Assembly: GCF_051201665.1 (NCBI RefSeq)
Contig: NZ_CP179210.1
Location: 2,232,001 to 2,296,000 of the forward strand
Direction: 5' to 3'
Source of the DNA: Psychrobium sp051201665
GTDB lineage: Bacteria > Pseudomonadota > Gammaproteobacteria > Enterobacterales > Psychrobiaceae
Length of the DNA: 64,000 bases
This document shows positions 51,971 through 61,383 of this stretch, one piece after another (the first letter of the stretch is position 1; every line of letters begins with the position of its first letter). Position numbers and translations under genes: made by a program. The notes under the pieces were generated by a model. That model saw only the letters and a program-made list of their open reading frames with translations. It was not told the DNA's origin and did no database searches.

Positions 51971-52079
51971 AGCGCGGTGTATAATATAGAAACCAATTTT
52001 CATTGCAAGCGAATTTCATTAATAATGAAAAAATATAAACTATTTGATTATTTTACGGTCAACCACATATAAAGTGGCT

Positions 52080-52096
52080 ATGTCATATTATGACAT
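52080..52096. promoter_or_regulatory. Palindrome in the yccA promoter region
   Basis: ATGTCATA-T-TATGACAT, about 65 bp before yccA and just upstream of a TGATATAGT extended -10-like element. A possible operator. Confidence 0.35.
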
Positions 52097-52161
52097 TTGA
52101 AAAGTTATGATATAGTCATTGGCAATTAATCGAATTCAAATTTGTAAACATTGGAGTTTTT

Positions 52162-52824
52162 ATGGAAAACCGTACTACTTATAGTGCAACTAACGAATCT
52201 GCACTAGCAACTAATAAAGTATTGAGAAATACTTATTCTCTTCTTGCGATGACATTAGCGTTTAGTGCTGTGACTGCGTTTATTAGTACTCAAATGAATT
52301 TTGGTTTTGGGGGATACATTGGATTCTTTATTGCGGCTATGGTCAGTTTATTTATCGTTCATAAGAAAGCAGATACAGCACAAGGTTTGATGTGGGCATT
52401 CATCTTTACTGGTTGTATGGGTATGGCGCTAGGTCCTATTCTTAATCGTTACCTTGCCATGTCTAATGGCGGCGAAGTTATTATGCAAGCACTTGGCAGC
52501 ACGGCATTAATTTTCTTTGGTTTGTCTGCTTATGCTTTAACGACTAAGAAAGACTTCTCGTATATGGGCGGCTTCTTATCAGTAGGTATGTTGGTTGTAA
52601 TCGTTGCCATGATTGCTAACATCTTCTTTGCTATTCCAGCATTAAGCTTAGCGATTAGTGCTGCTGTAGTGATGATTATGTCTGGTTTCATCTTGTTTGA
52701 TACCTCTCGTATCATCAACGGTGGTGAGACTAACTACATCCGCGCCACCGTTTCTTTATACTTGAACATTTATAACCTATTTATCCATCTACTAGCTCTT
52801 TTTGGTTTAGGTAACGACGATTAA
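52162..52824 (+). CDS. yccA: Bax inhibitor-1/YccA family membrane protein
   Basis: 220 residues with seven membrane helices and the family end NIYNLFIHLLALFG, plus FILFDTSRIINGGE. E. coli YccA modulates the FtsH protease; relatives act as pH-sensitive calcium leak channels. Inner membrane. Located just upstream of the tus operon, as in E. coli where yccA neighbours tusE. Confidence 0.9.
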   Translation: MENRTTYSATNESALATNKVLRNTYSLLAMTLAFSAVTAFISTQMNFGFGGYIGFFIAAMVSLFIVHKKADTAQGLMWAFIFTGCMGMALGPILNRYLAMSNGGEVIMQALGSTALIFFGLSAYALTTKKDFSYMGGFLSVGMLVVIVAMIANIFFAIPALSLAISAAVVMIMSGFILFDTSRIINGGETNYIRATVSLYLNIYNLFIHLLALFGLGNDD

Positions 52825-52902
52825 TATAGCGTTCACTGTAAAATAAAATATAATAGCCTCGCTCTGCGGGGCTTTTTTATAACTGAATTTTACGGAATAT
52901 TG

Positions 52903-53289
52903 ATGTCTTTAAATTACGTGCTGGTCATTAATAGTGATATTACACAGCAAGGTAGCTACAGTGGTTACCAGTTTGCGTGTGAATTGTTAAAGCAAGGCCA
53001 CCAGATCAGCCAAGTATTTTTCTACCAAGGTATTAGCAATACCAACGGCTTAGTGTCTATCGTTTCTGATGAGGTCAACCTTCTCTCTTTGTGGCAATCA
53101 CTTGCAGCGGCGCATAAAGTGCCACTGATTAGTTGTATTTCAGCCTCACTGCGACGCGGCGTAGCGGACGAACAAGTGGCTCAAGAGCAAAAGCTCATGA
53201 ACCATAACCTTGCCGATGGTTTTGCATTGGGCGGTCTTGGTGAATTTGTAACGGCCTCTGCACAGGCCGACCGTCTCATTCAGTTTTAG
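52903..53289 (+). CDS. tusD: Sulfurtransferase complex subunit TusD
   Basis: 128 residues from MSLNYVLVINSD. DsrE-like fold with the sulfur-carrying cysteine C78 in PLISCISASLRRGV. Takes persulfide from TusA for 2-thiolation of tRNA wobble uridine (via TusE and MnmA). First of four adjacent genes. Confidence 0.9.
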   Translation: MSLNYVLVINSDITQQGSYSGYQFACELLKQGHQISQVFFYQGISNTNGLVSIVSDEVNLLSLWQSLAAAHKVPLISCISASLRRGVADEQVAQEQKLMNHNLADGFALGGLGEFVTASAQADRLIQF

Positions 53290-53297
53290 GAGTAGTT

Positions 53298-53654
53298 ATG
53301 CAATCTCTCGCTATTATTAATCAAACAGCGCCCTTTGGTAATAACAACTATCGTGAATCGTTAGATATGTTATTGGCAAATGCCAGTTACGACCGCCCTG
53401 TTGCCCTGTTTTTCCAAGGTGACGGTGTGTATCAATTATTAAGTAACACCAACGCATCTTTGACCGGCAATAAAGATTTAACCAAAACATACGGCTTGTT
53501 AGCGTTATACGATATAGAAGAGGTATTTGTTTGTCGTGATTCACTTCAGTTACGCAATATCGATGCAGCTAGCCTTTCAATCGACGTGATTTCTTTGGAT
53601 AGCACACAGTGGTTTGAAAAACTTGCCTCTTATGATCAATCAATGAGTTTTTAA
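53298..53654 (+). CDS. tusC: Sulfurtransferase complex subunit TusC
   Basis: 118 residues, DsrF-like (APFGNNNYRESLDMLLA, FFQGDGVYQLL). Structural partner in the TusBCD heterohexamer; no catalytic cysteine is expected beyond the one in FVCRDSL. Eight bases after tusD. Confidence 0.88.
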   Translation: MQSLAIINQTAPFGNNNYRESLDMLLANASYDRPVALFFQGDGVYQLLSNTNASLTGNKDLTKTYGLLALYDIEEVFVCRDSLQLRNIDAASLSIDVISLDSTQWFEKLASYDQSMSF

Positions 53655-53655
53655 T

Positions 53656-53916
53656 ATGTTAATTATTGCTACCCAAAGCCCCTTTTCAAAAGCATTGCCA
53701 CCTGTTCAACAAGGCGCGGCGTTGATATTAACCCAAGATGCGGTGATTGCCGTTACACTGCCCGATGTTTTAGCAGGTTGCAGTGCAGTTTATGCACTTA
53801 AAAGTGATATTGAAGCTCGTGGACTTATCGATCACAGTTCCCCTAATATTCAAGTGATTGACTTAGCAGAGTTTGTTAAACTCACCGCCAAGCATAAACC
53901 TTTAGTAAATTGGTAA
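53656..53916 (+). CDS. tusB: Sulfurtransferase complex subunit TusB
   Basis: 86 residues, DsrH-like small subunit (LIIATQSPF, LILTQDAVIAV, ALKSDIEARGL). Starts one base after tusC. It completes TusBCD. Confidence 0.85.
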   Translation: MLIIATQSPFSKALPPVQQGAALILTQDAVIAVTLPDVLAGCSAVYALKSDIEARGLIDHSSPNIQVIDLAEFVKLTAKHKPLVNW

Positions 53917-53920
53917 GATC

Positions 53921-54259
53921 ATGAGCAGCGGTATTCATTTTAACGGTAAAGATTACGACGTAGACAAGCACGATTATTTAGTTAATCTCGATGATTGGAA
54001 CGATGATATTGCAGTGCATATTGCATCGCTTGAAGAGATAACGCTGACTGAAGAACATTGGCAAGTCGTGCGCTTTATTCGCAATTTCTACCTCGAATTT
54101 GATACCAGTCCAGCGGTGCGTATGTTAGTCAAAGCCGTCGCCAAAGAATTCGGCCCAGAAAAAGGCAACAGCCGCTACCTGTATAGCTTGTTCCCAAAAG
54201 GTCCAGCCAAACAAGCCACTCGTATTGCAGGGTTACCTAAGCCGGCCAAGTGTATTTAA
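53921..54259 (+). CDS. tusE: Sulfur relay protein TusE (DsrC family)
   Basis: 112 residues with FIRNFYLEFDTSPAVRMLV and the C-terminal arm GLPKPAKCI, whose penultimate cysteine (C111) carries the persulfide. The second cysteine of true dissimilatory DsrC is absent, so this is the tRNA-thiolation type. Last gene of the tus operon. Confidence 0.92.
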   Translation: MSSGIHFNGKDYDVDKHDYLVNLDDWNDDIAVHIASLEEITLTEEHWQVVRFIRNFYLEFDTSPAVRMLVKAVAKEFGPEKGNSRYLYSLFPKGPAKQATRIAGLPKPAKCI

Positions 54260-54432
54260 ATATCAGCTAAAGTCACAAGGAAGTGATATGCACAGTAATA
54301 AGTTGAACGATTATTATCGTTCATCTTCAATGAATTTTGTAACAACTGGATAAAGTAGGATATAAATCCAAATTAAAAGACTAAAGTAATACACACTTTC
54401 TATTATTGAACTATTATTAATGCACTTATCTT

Positions 54433-54915
54433 TTGCTTAGCAGCAACATAGCTTTTGCAGCCAAAGAAACCAATGATGTTATACCAAGCGAACGTGTTAA
54501 TAGCCTGCGAGCGCTGGGCTTACAGGTTTCAATTGATGATTTTGGGACGGGTTTTTCCAGTTTATCGACATTGAGACTACTCGAGTTTGCTCAGTTAAAA
54601 GTCGATCGCCAGTTTGTACACAATATTTCTAAATCTAACCAATTGGCAGAGCTATTTTCATTTATTCAAAATATCGCCTCTTTGTTCTCGGTGAATCTAA
54701 TGTGTGAAGGAATGGAAGATGAAGAAGACATTGAGATACTCATTTCAAAAGGCTGCCGTTATATGCAAGGTTGGTATTTCAGTAAAGCAATTCCAGGTTA
54801 TAAAGTCGCAAAATTACTTAAAAATATTGATATAATTTCAGGCTCAAATAACACATCAGATTACCGACAATTGGCGGACAATATACGGAAAGTCTGCGAC
54901 ACTGGCGCCCTTTAG
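54433..54915 (+). pseudogene. C-terminal half of an EAL domain joined to a signal-like peptide
   Basis: A TTG-started frame opens LLSSNIAFAAKETNDVIPSE, the look of a signal peptide end, then enters the second half of an EAL domain: LGLQVSIDDFGTGFSSLSTL, KVDRQFV, CEGMED, MQGWYFSKAI. The EAL motif, the asparagine of the metal site and about 120 residues are missing. Two unrelated pieces seem fused by deletion. Not expected to hydrolyse cyclic di-GMP. Confidence 0.7.
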
Positions 54916-54962
54916 GCGCTGTAATAAAAATTATAGAATATTTACCATCACGGAAACTTACT

Positions 54963-55553
54963 TTGAAAAGTGAATCTACTCATACCAATGTTCTGGGGAT
55001 CTTATTAAATGGTGGTCAATCAAGGCGTATGCGAACCGACAAAGGTATGCTTAGCATTAACGGTTTGACCAACGTTGATCGCGTGCATGCTTTACTCAGT
55101 CGATGTCAGGTCACTGAAGTAATCACCTCAGGACAACAGGCGAACTCAATTGCTGATTTATATCCGCAAGGTGGCCCACTCTCAGGTATTCTCAGCGTTA
55201 TTGTGAAAAAAAGACCTTCTGCGGTGATGGTCGTTCCAATTGATATGCCCTTATTAACATCAGGTGCAATTAATGCCTTAATCAATCAGGGTTTAGCGCA
55301 TCAAAAAGCTTGCTGTTATGAGTCGTATAGCCTGCCGGTTTTTATACCTGTCACTGATTTGCTGATCGATACCATAACTGGTGAATTTGAAAGTGACCGT
55401 TATCAACAAGACGGTAAAGGCCCGTCGTTTAGATATCTGATGAGTAAAATTGGCTGTCATTATTTACCAGCCGTCGATTCCCAAGAGCTCATTAATACCA
55501 ATACGCCACAGGAATGGGACAACGCCGTGAAATGCCTACAGCAGCGTACATAA
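54963..55553 (+). CDS. mobA: Molybdenum cofactor guanylyltransferase (MobA-like)
   Basis: 196 residues from a TTG start. NTP-transferase fold with LNGGQSRRMRTDKGML at the nucleotide loop, PQGGPLSGIL and VPIDMPLL. MobA adds GMP to molybdopterin. The usual glycine of the RMGxDK signature is arginine here (RMRTDK), which may affect activity or mark a divergent subgroup. Followed by a terminator. Confidence 0.82.
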   Translation: MKSESTHTNVLGILLNGGQSRRMRTDKGMLSINGLTNVDRVHALLSRCQVTEVITSGQQANSIADLYPQGGPLSGILSVIVKKRPSAVMVVPIDMPLLTSGAINALINQGLAHQKACCYESYSLPVFIPVTDLLIDTITGEFESDRYQQDGKGPSFRYLMSKIGCHYLPAVDSQELINTNTPQEWDNAVKCLQQRT

Positions 55554-55555
55554 AA

Positions 55556-55587
55556 AAACCGAGGATACGGCAAAGCATTCTCGGTTT
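55556..55587. terminator. Bidirectional terminator
   Basis: Stem AAACCGAG/CTCGGTTT between mobA and the converging porin gene. Confidence 0.7.
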
Positions 55588-55606
55588 CTGCCCCATTATT
55601 TAGATG

Positions 55607-56674
55607 TTAAAAATCAAATCTGTATCCGATTAAAATTTTGTCAGCTGCTTGATATACCTGCTCAGCTTCATCACCCCAAGCGCTATACTCTGCGTAGAAT
55701 GAACCGGCTTTGTGTTGATAAATCACATCAACAATAAACTGGTTAGTATCAACCGTTACGCCACTTGGTGAGTCCATTGAGATATCAGCGAAAGTCACTT
55801 GGTATTGCATTTTACCCACTTTATAACCAGCGTAAACTTCTGCCACTTTCTCTTCGACTGTTTCGCCGCCCGCTGCTAAACCTTCGTAGAAGCGTAAATC
55901 GCTAGAGTCTTGATAACGAGCAGCAAGACTTAATTTATCTTTATTGTAAGCAACTTGCACGGCGTCAACTTTGTTATCGCCAACCATGCCTGTTAGGTCA
56001 TAACGTGATGCAGACACAGTCACATTGCCAAATTTATATTTGGCAGCAACGTTGTAGCCAACTAGCGCTTCCGCATCTTTACCAGCTACGTCAGATTTAA
56101 CATCGCCGTTGTTGGTTACGGCCATAAAGGCTGCTTGGAAACCGTCAAAATCAGGCGTCATGTACGTAATTGCGCGATCAGGACGTAAATATTCGATGTA
56201 GTGTCCGTTGCCAGCGGCATCCTTTGCGTACAAACCGTAACGGTGAGTATGACAAATAACGCCAGATGGCTCATTTGTACAACCAGCAGATTCGTCGATA
56301 TCGGCAAAAATATCAACCGCATTGTCGGTAAAGTTCCAATGTGGAGAATACTGTTTACCGATTAGTACAGAACCGAAATCCCCTTCTAGACCAACATTTG
56401 CTAAACGAGCGCGATTATCACTACCGGCAAACGAACCATCGTCAGTGAATAGTCTGAATTCGACGTTATAATTTGCTTTGATCCCATCTGCAATCTCAGT
56501 GCTACCGTAGGCACCGATTCGTGAATAGTTATCCTTATATTCGATATTATCTTTGTTCGTATCTTGGATCTGCACTCGGATACTGCCATACCAATTGAAC
56601 AGTTCACTATTTGCTTGAGCTATTGTTGGAACCATTAAGGTTGCCATCAAAGCAATACCACTACGTAACTTCAT
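55607..56674 (-). CDS. General (Gram-negative type) porin
   Basis: 355 residues from MKLRSGIALMATLM. Signal peptide to about residue 21 (AQA), then a 16-strand barrel pattern (LFNWYGSIRVQIQ, SRIGAYGSTEI, GSVLIGKQYSPHW) and a terminal phenylalanine (LIGYRFDF). A cysteine pair in ESAGCTNEPSGVICHTH probably pins the constriction loop L3 by a disulfide. Outer-membrane diffusion channel. Long AT-rich upstream region. Confidence 0.88.
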   Translation of the reverse strand: MKLRSGIALMATLMVPTIAQANSELFNWYGSIRVQIQDTNKDNIEYKDNYSRIGAYGSTEIADGIKANYNVEFRLFTDDGSFAGSDNRARLANVGLEGDFGSVLIGKQYSPHWNFTDNAVDIFADIDESAGCTNEPSGVICHTHRYGLYAKDAAGNGHYIEYLRPDRAITYMTPDFDGFQAAFMAVTNNGDVKSDVAGKDAEALVGYNVAAKYKFGNVTVSASRYDLTGMVGDNKVDAVQVAYNKDKLSLAARYQDSSDLRFYEGLAAGGETVEEKVAEVYAGYKVGKMQYQVTFADISMDSPSGVTVDTNQFIVDVIYQHKAGSFYAEYSAWGDEAEQVYQAADKILIGYRFDF

Positions 56675-56689
56675 ACTATTATTCTCCAC

Positions 56690-57033
56690 TGTAAATGATG
56701 TTATTTCACAGGCAATTCATGTTTACTAATGAACATTGATTGCGCCGCAGATAACGTTTTAATTTATTATTCTTCACTTGCAGTAACGATATAATCATTA
56801 GAATCATGCGACAGGAAATCAGTTAAGTTAATCATTACATAAGACAATCTTATTGACCTCCTACGTATGTTGTAATGAACTGATAATTAACATTAAAATA
56901 ACAGTTAATTAAAAATATTGCTCAAAAAGATTGGTTATTAAAAGAACTTTCAAGTAGATAAGGAAAACTTATTAGATCTAGCATTCTCTTTGCCCTATAA
57001 AGTGCCCATTCAACCTCTTTTATCTGGTTTTAC
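56690..57033. other. Divergent promoter region without a gene
   Basis: About 340 bp of AT-rich sequence between the porin and the TauE/SafE gene. No ORF or RNA feature that I can support. Confidence 0.45.
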
Positions 57034-57762
57034 ATGTTCGAATTGTCGATTCAAATGCTCGCAATAGCGTTTGTGGTAGTGTGTTTAGGCGCCATTTTGC
57101 AAACGTTGTCGGGGTTTGGCATGGCATTGCTCGCCGCGCCCGTTTTAGTACTCATTGACAGTGAGTTTTTGCCGGCACCAATTTTAGCGCTAGGCTTTGT
57201 GCTTTCATTGTTCAATGCCACCCGTTTAAGAGCACATCTCAACATTGCCCCTATTGGATATGCATTAGTCACCCGAGCTATCGGCTCAGTACTTGCTATT
57301 GGTTTATTGAGCATTATGCCCATTGACTGGTTGATCACAGGATTTGCGATATTAATTATTGGAACCGTTGCGTTAACCCTAAAGACCGTAAACATCCAGT
57401 ATAATCGCCGCAATATGATGATTGCTGGTTTTTTATCAGGCGTTATTGGCACAACGACTTCTATTGGTGGACCACCTGTGGCTATGGTGCTGCAAAATAG
57501 TCCATTGCAACAGGCAAGAGCCCATTTGAGTTTGTTCTTTTTGATTTCTACTGTGATGTCTTTGATTTTGCTAAGTGCGACGGGCAACTTTTCGGCACAT
57601 CAGGTAGAGCTGACCGCATTATTATTACCAGCGTTGGTGATTGGTTTTGTCTGTGCAAACGCGATGTCAGCGCGTTTTAAGCCTCAATACTTCAAGCATT
57701 TAATCAACATTGTGTCAGTCATGGCGAGCCTTTTCTTGCTCGCCAAAACTTGGGTCATTTAA
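57034..57762 (+). CDS. TauE/SafE family sulfite/anion exporter
   Basis: 242 residues, about eight membrane helices arranged as two repeats. The family blocks are LSGFGMALLAAPVLVLI near the N terminus and GFLSGVIGTTTSIGGPPVAMVL in the middle. Members export sulfite or organosulfur anions; the substrate here is unknown. Converges with the MFS gene two bases away. Confidence 0.85.
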   Translation: MFELSIQMLAIAFVVVCLGAILQTLSGFGMALLAAPVLVLIDSEFLPAPILALGFVLSLFNATRLRAHLNIAPIGYALVTRAIGSVLAIGLLSIMPIDWLITGFAILIIGTVALTLKTVNIQYNRRNMMIAGFLSGVIGTTTSIGGPPVAMVLQNSPLQQARAHLSLFFLISTVMSLILLSATGNFSAHQVELTALLLPALVIGFVCANAMSARFKPQYFKHLINIVSVMASLFLLAKTWVI

Positions 57763-57764
57763 CG

Positions 57765-59000
57765 CTAATCATGATGAGGAGTTCTGGGATCAAGCTCACT
57801 CGCACTTGATATGACAGAGCCCTGCATTACAAATTGCTCTTGCTCGTCAATTGGCAGTGCACTGCGCGCTGTCATTCTGATAACGACAAATACCGCTAGT
57901 AGTAATTGAATGACTGCAATGACGTAAAACAACATGTCATTATGGAACCACGCCATCATCAATGACGTTGAATACGGGCCGATAATACCGCCGATTGCAA
58001 ACGCCAAAATCAAGCAGCCCATCGCTGACACCATTTCGTGCCCTTCTAGCTTATCAAAAGTTTCCGAAATGCTAAGCGGATAGGTACAAGCAATAATGCC
58101 AGCCGTTATTGCTGTTGCTATATACATTGGCACATGAAACCCGCCATTTGCAAAAAGAACCACGGCAAGATCTGCTAACGCCGAGACAACTAACATTGCA
58201 AAAAGTACACGACGTCGATCAAATCTATCAGATAAATAGCCAATCGGAAATTGCAGTACGAACGCGCCAAAAATCGCTGCTCCCATATACCAAGATAGCG
58301 ATAGTTGAGTAATGCCATAAGTCTGACTAAAAACAGGCAACAAATTAAATAACGCCGAATAAATAATGCCGGACACTAAACAGCAAATTAAACCCAGCGG
58401 TGAACGGTTAAACACTGTTTTTAATTTCATAATTTGAGTATCAGAGACGACAGGACCTGGGTGTCGACTAAGCACAATAGGAATTAACGCACCGCAAAAC
58501 AGCATACCAGCGATGACGAACAGTGATGGATCTGATGGCGTGGTAATATTCATAAAGAATTGACCACCAAACAAACCCGCTAACACCACCGCGTTATACA
58601 CCGCTAACACCTTACCGCGTGTTTGACTAGTTGAGCTGCCACTTAACCAGCTTTCCATCGCTGTAAACGCGCAGGCGTTACAAAAACCCAATAAGACGCG
58701 CATCATGGCAAAAACAATGGTACTAGATGAGAAACTACACGCCAAAATACATAAAGCCGCCAACGCAACGCAGCCAGCAAACATTCGAATATGCCCTGCT
58801 CGCTGAACCAGTTTTGCACTATACAGCGCGCCGATGAGTAAACCGACGAAATAGAGGGATAACACGAATCCAATCGTATCCGGTGCAATACCTTGCAAAT
58901 TCATTGACACAGGTACCAGCACATTGATGAGTCCATTACCCAGCAACAAAATAAAGCAGCTGACAAATAGTGGTATTAATGACTGTATTAGCTGGCGCAT
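57765..59000 (-). CDS. MFS transporter (YcaD-like)
   Basis: 411 residues, twelve membrane helices, with the loop motifs SAKLVQRAGHIRMF after helix 2 and GYLSDRFDRRRVLFAM after helix 8. Similar in layout to YcaD-type major facilitator proteins of unknown substrate. The C-terminal 35 residues are soluble (EQEQFVMQGSVISS). Terminates close to the RidA gene cluster but appears separate from it. Confidence 0.82.
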   Translation of the reverse strand: MRQLIQSLIPLFVSCFILLLGNGLINVLVPVSMNLQGIAPDTIGFVLSLYFVGLLIGALYSAKLVQRAGHIRMFAGCVALAALCILACSFSSSTIVFAMMRVLLGFCNACAFTAMESWLSGSSTSQTRGKVLAVYNAVVLAGLFGGQFFMNITTPSDPSLFVIAGMLFCGALIPIVLSRHPGPVVSDTQIMKLKTVFNRSPLGLICCLVSGIIYSALFNLLPVFSQTYGITQLSLSWYMGAAIFGAFVLQFPIGYLSDRFDRRRVLFAMLVVSALADLAVVLFANGGFHVPMYIATAITAGIIACTYPLSISETFDKLEGHEMVSAMGCLILAFAIGGIIGPYSTSLMMAWFHNDMLFYVIAVIQLLLAVFVVIRMTARSALPIDEQEQFVMQGSVISSASELDPRTPHHD

Positions 59001-59030
59001 CGCATCCCTCTTTTAATTCTATCCAAACCA

Positions 59031-59055
59031 AAAAAGCCAGCGTTAAGCTGACTTT
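59031..59055 (-). terminator. Terminator after the RidA gene
   Basis: On the minus strand AAAGTCAGC/GCTGGCTTT around TTAAC, then TTT, about 24 bases after the stop. Confidence 0.6.
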
Positions 59056-59078
59056 TCAATAAGTTTATTCAGGTGTTA

Positions 59079-59453
59079 CTACGGAACCGCAGCATAAGCT
59101 ACAACTTCACACAGCATTTCTTCACGAGCCAATCCTGCCACGATCATTGCTGCACGATTTGGAAAAGGTGCATTGAAGTATTCTGCGTACACTTTATTAA
59201 ACACTGGCAGTTGAGAACGGTCTGTTACATAGATAAGTACTTGCGTCACATCATCCATTGTCAGATTTGCCGCTTCAATCGTATGCTTGAAGTTTTCCAT
59301 CGTCTGGCGAGCTTGTGCTTCAATACCGCCTTCAACTACATTGCCTTGCTGATCAATTGGGATTTGTGCGGTTGATAATTGTCCATTGGCGATGATAGCC
59401 CACTCAAGTGGCGCTTTTGATGCGAATAACTCAGTTTTTACGGGTGTTTTCAT
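59079..59453 (-). CDS. RidA/YjgF family protein
   Basis: 124 residues from MKTPVKTELFASKAPLEWAI. Rid-family fold with GQLSTAQIPID, QARQTMENFKHTIEAA, VYAEYF and PNRAAMIVAGLA. The arginine that binds reactive imines in archetypal RidA appears as R in FPNRAAM. Such proteins deaminate enamine/imine intermediates. Sits at the end of a BCCT-dipeptidase-ALDH gene run, which suggests an amine-catabolic role. Confidence 0.82.
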   Translation of the reverse strand: MKTPVKTELFASKAPLEWAIIANGQLSTAQIPIDQQGNVVEGGIEAQARQTMENFKHTIEAANLTMDDVTQVLIYVTDRSQLPVFNKVYAEYFNAPFPNRAAMIVAGLAREEMLCEVVAYAAVP

Positions 59454-59541
59454 AATCAATCTACTTTTTCGTTGAGATAAGCTAGGCATTAATCGTCGAG
59501 AGAGCGAGAAAATTAATGCCTTGCGGGTTTACAGATAAAGA

Positions 59542-61104
59542 TTAAAGACCTTGTTCAATCGCCATTTTCTTAGCAATTTGCGGTGCAGTCCAAAGTGATG
59601 GCAATAAGACTAGCGACACGGGTACAGCGGTCACAACAATAAACGATTGCAGCGCTGAAATACCGCCGTCGCCAATTGAGATAAGTATTGCCGCAGTAAC
59701 ACCCATCATTAAGCCCCAAAATACGCGAATACCTGGTTGTGGGTCGTCATTACCAGTCATTACCATTGACACTGAATACGTCATAGAATCACCTGTGGTC
59801 GCCACAAAAATCGTTGTGAGTATCAAGAACAAAACAGAGATAATGAAACCTAACGGCAACTGTTCAGTAATGGCTAGCAGTGCCGCTGGTAAGTTAAAGC
59901 CTGTGAAAGGTCCAGAGATAACACCGGGTGTTTGTAGCTCAAAGAATAAACCAGAACCACCGACGATAGTGAACCAGAAACACGTGATAACCGGAGCAAC
60001 AACTGAGATTAATAGCACCATTTGACGAATTGTTCGGCCACGTGAAATACGTGCAACAAACATAGCCATTAACGGACCGTAACCTAAGAACCAACCCCAG
60101 AAAAACACAGTCCACCAGTCTAACCAACCAGGATTAGCGCGGAATGTTGCCATTGGTATGAAGTTATCAATGTACGAACCAAATGAATGTAGGTAGCTAT
60201 CGATAATAAATGCAGTCGGGCCAAAAACAAGAATAAAGGCCATGAGTCCAACTGCTAGGATGACATTAAAACGGCTTAGAATTTGGATACCTTTAGTGAC
60301 ACCAGAAATAGCTGATAACGTATAGATACCAATTAGACCGACTAAAATCGTCACTTGAGTGGTGTAGGTATCTGGAATACCAAAGAGCTTTTCAAGACCA
60401 AAACTTACTTGTAAGCCAAGAAAACCGATGGGACCAACAGTTCCCGCCACTACGGCTAATACACAACATGCGTCAACAATAGCGCCAAATGGACCGGTCA
60501 TGACCTTGTCACCAAATACTGGGTATAGCAATGTACGAGGTTTTAGCGGTAAGCCCTTTTCATAATGAAGGTGCATAAATACGATGCCTGTTAAGCTACC
60601 TAAAATAGCCCACGCTAGAAATCCCCAGTGCATAAAGCTTTGAGATAGCGCGTTGTATGCAGCTTCTTTAGTGCCCGTTTCACCGCCAAATAATGGTGGT
60701 GGCGACGTGAAATGTGCCATTGGCTCTGCAGCAGCCCAAAAAACACCACCGCCGGCAAGCAAGGTACACATGATGATACATATCCACTTAAAGGTGGACA
60801 TTTCTGGTGCCTTTATCCCGCCTAAAATCACCGAGCCAGTTCGGCCGATAGACAAATAAATACCAATAACAAATGTCAGTAACAACAACACTTGCCAATA
60901 GACACCAAAGATTTTGGTTGAATAAGAAAACGCGGTATTCACCCAACTCGACATCATTTTAATGTCGTATAACGCTAGCACCACAAACAACATGAGCACA
61001 CCACCACTGATTAGCAGCACCGGAATATCGACATTGTCGAACATTTTCTTTTGTATTTTGCCACCGCTGTCTTGGGCAACGGTTTTCGCAGTATTACTGG
61101 TCAT
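59542..61104 (-). CDS. BCCT family betaine/carnitine/choline transporter
   Basis: 520 residues, twelve membrane helices. The signature lies in WWTVFFWGWFLGYGPLMAMF and VARISRGRTIRQM; MAHFTSPPP after helix 3 and FVATTGDSMTYSVSMVMTG also fit. The aromatic box implies a trimethylammonium or similar solute; the N-terminal Na+-site glycine pattern is not decisive. Either osmoprotectant or catabolic substrate uptake; the gene context favours catabolism. Confidence 0.9.
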   Translation of the reverse strand: MTSNTAKTVAQDSGGKIQKKMFDNVDIPVLLISGGVLMLFVVLALYDIKMMSSWVNTAFSYSTKIFGVYWQVLLLLTFVIGIYLSIGRTGSVILGGIKAPEMSTFKWICIIMCTLLAGGGVFWAAAEPMAHFTSPPPLFGGETGTKEAAYNALSQSFMHWGFLAWAILGSLTGIVFMHLHYEKGLPLKPRTLLYPVFGDKVMTGPFGAIVDACCVLAVVAGTVGPIGFLGLQVSFGLEKLFGIPDTYTTQVTILVGLIGIYTLSAISGVTKGIQILSRFNVILAVGLMAFILVFGPTAFIIDSYLHSFGSYIDNFIPMATFRANPGWLDWWTVFFWGWFLGYGPLMAMFVARISRGRTIRQMVLLISVVAPVITCFWFTIVGGSGLFFELQTPGVISGPFTGFNLPAALLAITEQLPLGFIISVLFLILTTIFVATTGDSMTYSVSMVMTGNDDPQPGIRVFWGLMMGVTAAILISIGDGGISALQSFIVVTAVPVSLVLLPSLWTAPQIAKKMAIEQGL

Positions 61105-61124
61105 ACCTAACTCCTACTGGGTTA

Positions 61125-61284
61125 TACCAACCTAGAGAAATATCTGATCATTTCTAACGGCCTAAATAGATGATAACTGCGTTATTTATTCTCTATGTAG
61201 AATAACTACATACGACAATAAATGCCTTGTTCTAATCAATTTATTCTCGTTAAAAAGTAGACCAGTCACTTACCTAGCTTGGTA
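61125..61284. mobile_element. Second family of MITE-like repeat
   Basis: 160 bp with ends TACCAACCTAG and CTAGCTTGGTA and left flank TTA (right TTG). Same size and terminal bases as the other repeats but an unrelated core. Lies between the BCCT and dipeptidase genes. Only one copy in the window, so its repeat status rests on the ends. Confidence 0.5.
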
Positions 61285-61303
61285 TTGTTGGTTATTTTTT
61301 TTA

Positions 61304-61350
61304 TTTATACCCAAACTACCTAACGTATTATTAAGTGGTTTGAGTATAAA
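61304..61350. repeat. Short imperfect palindrome
   Basis: TTTATACCCAAACTACC / GTGGTTTGAGTATAAA, a 47-bp inverted repeat next to the terminator of the dipeptidase gene. Confidence 0.5.
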
Positions 61351-61375
61351 AACTAGCGATATTCAATCGCTAGTT
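61347..61375 (-). terminator. Terminator of the M19 dipeptidase gene
   Basis: On the minus strand AACTAGCGAT/ATCGCTAGTT with loop TGAAT and a T-run, about 9 bases after the stop. Confidence 0.75.
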
Positions 61376-61383
61376 ATCAACAT

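Noticed and set aside
57051..57587. 178-codon frame opposite the TauE/SafE gene
   Set aside because: Antisense to a clear membrane transporter; composition is that of a mirrored hydrophobic gene.
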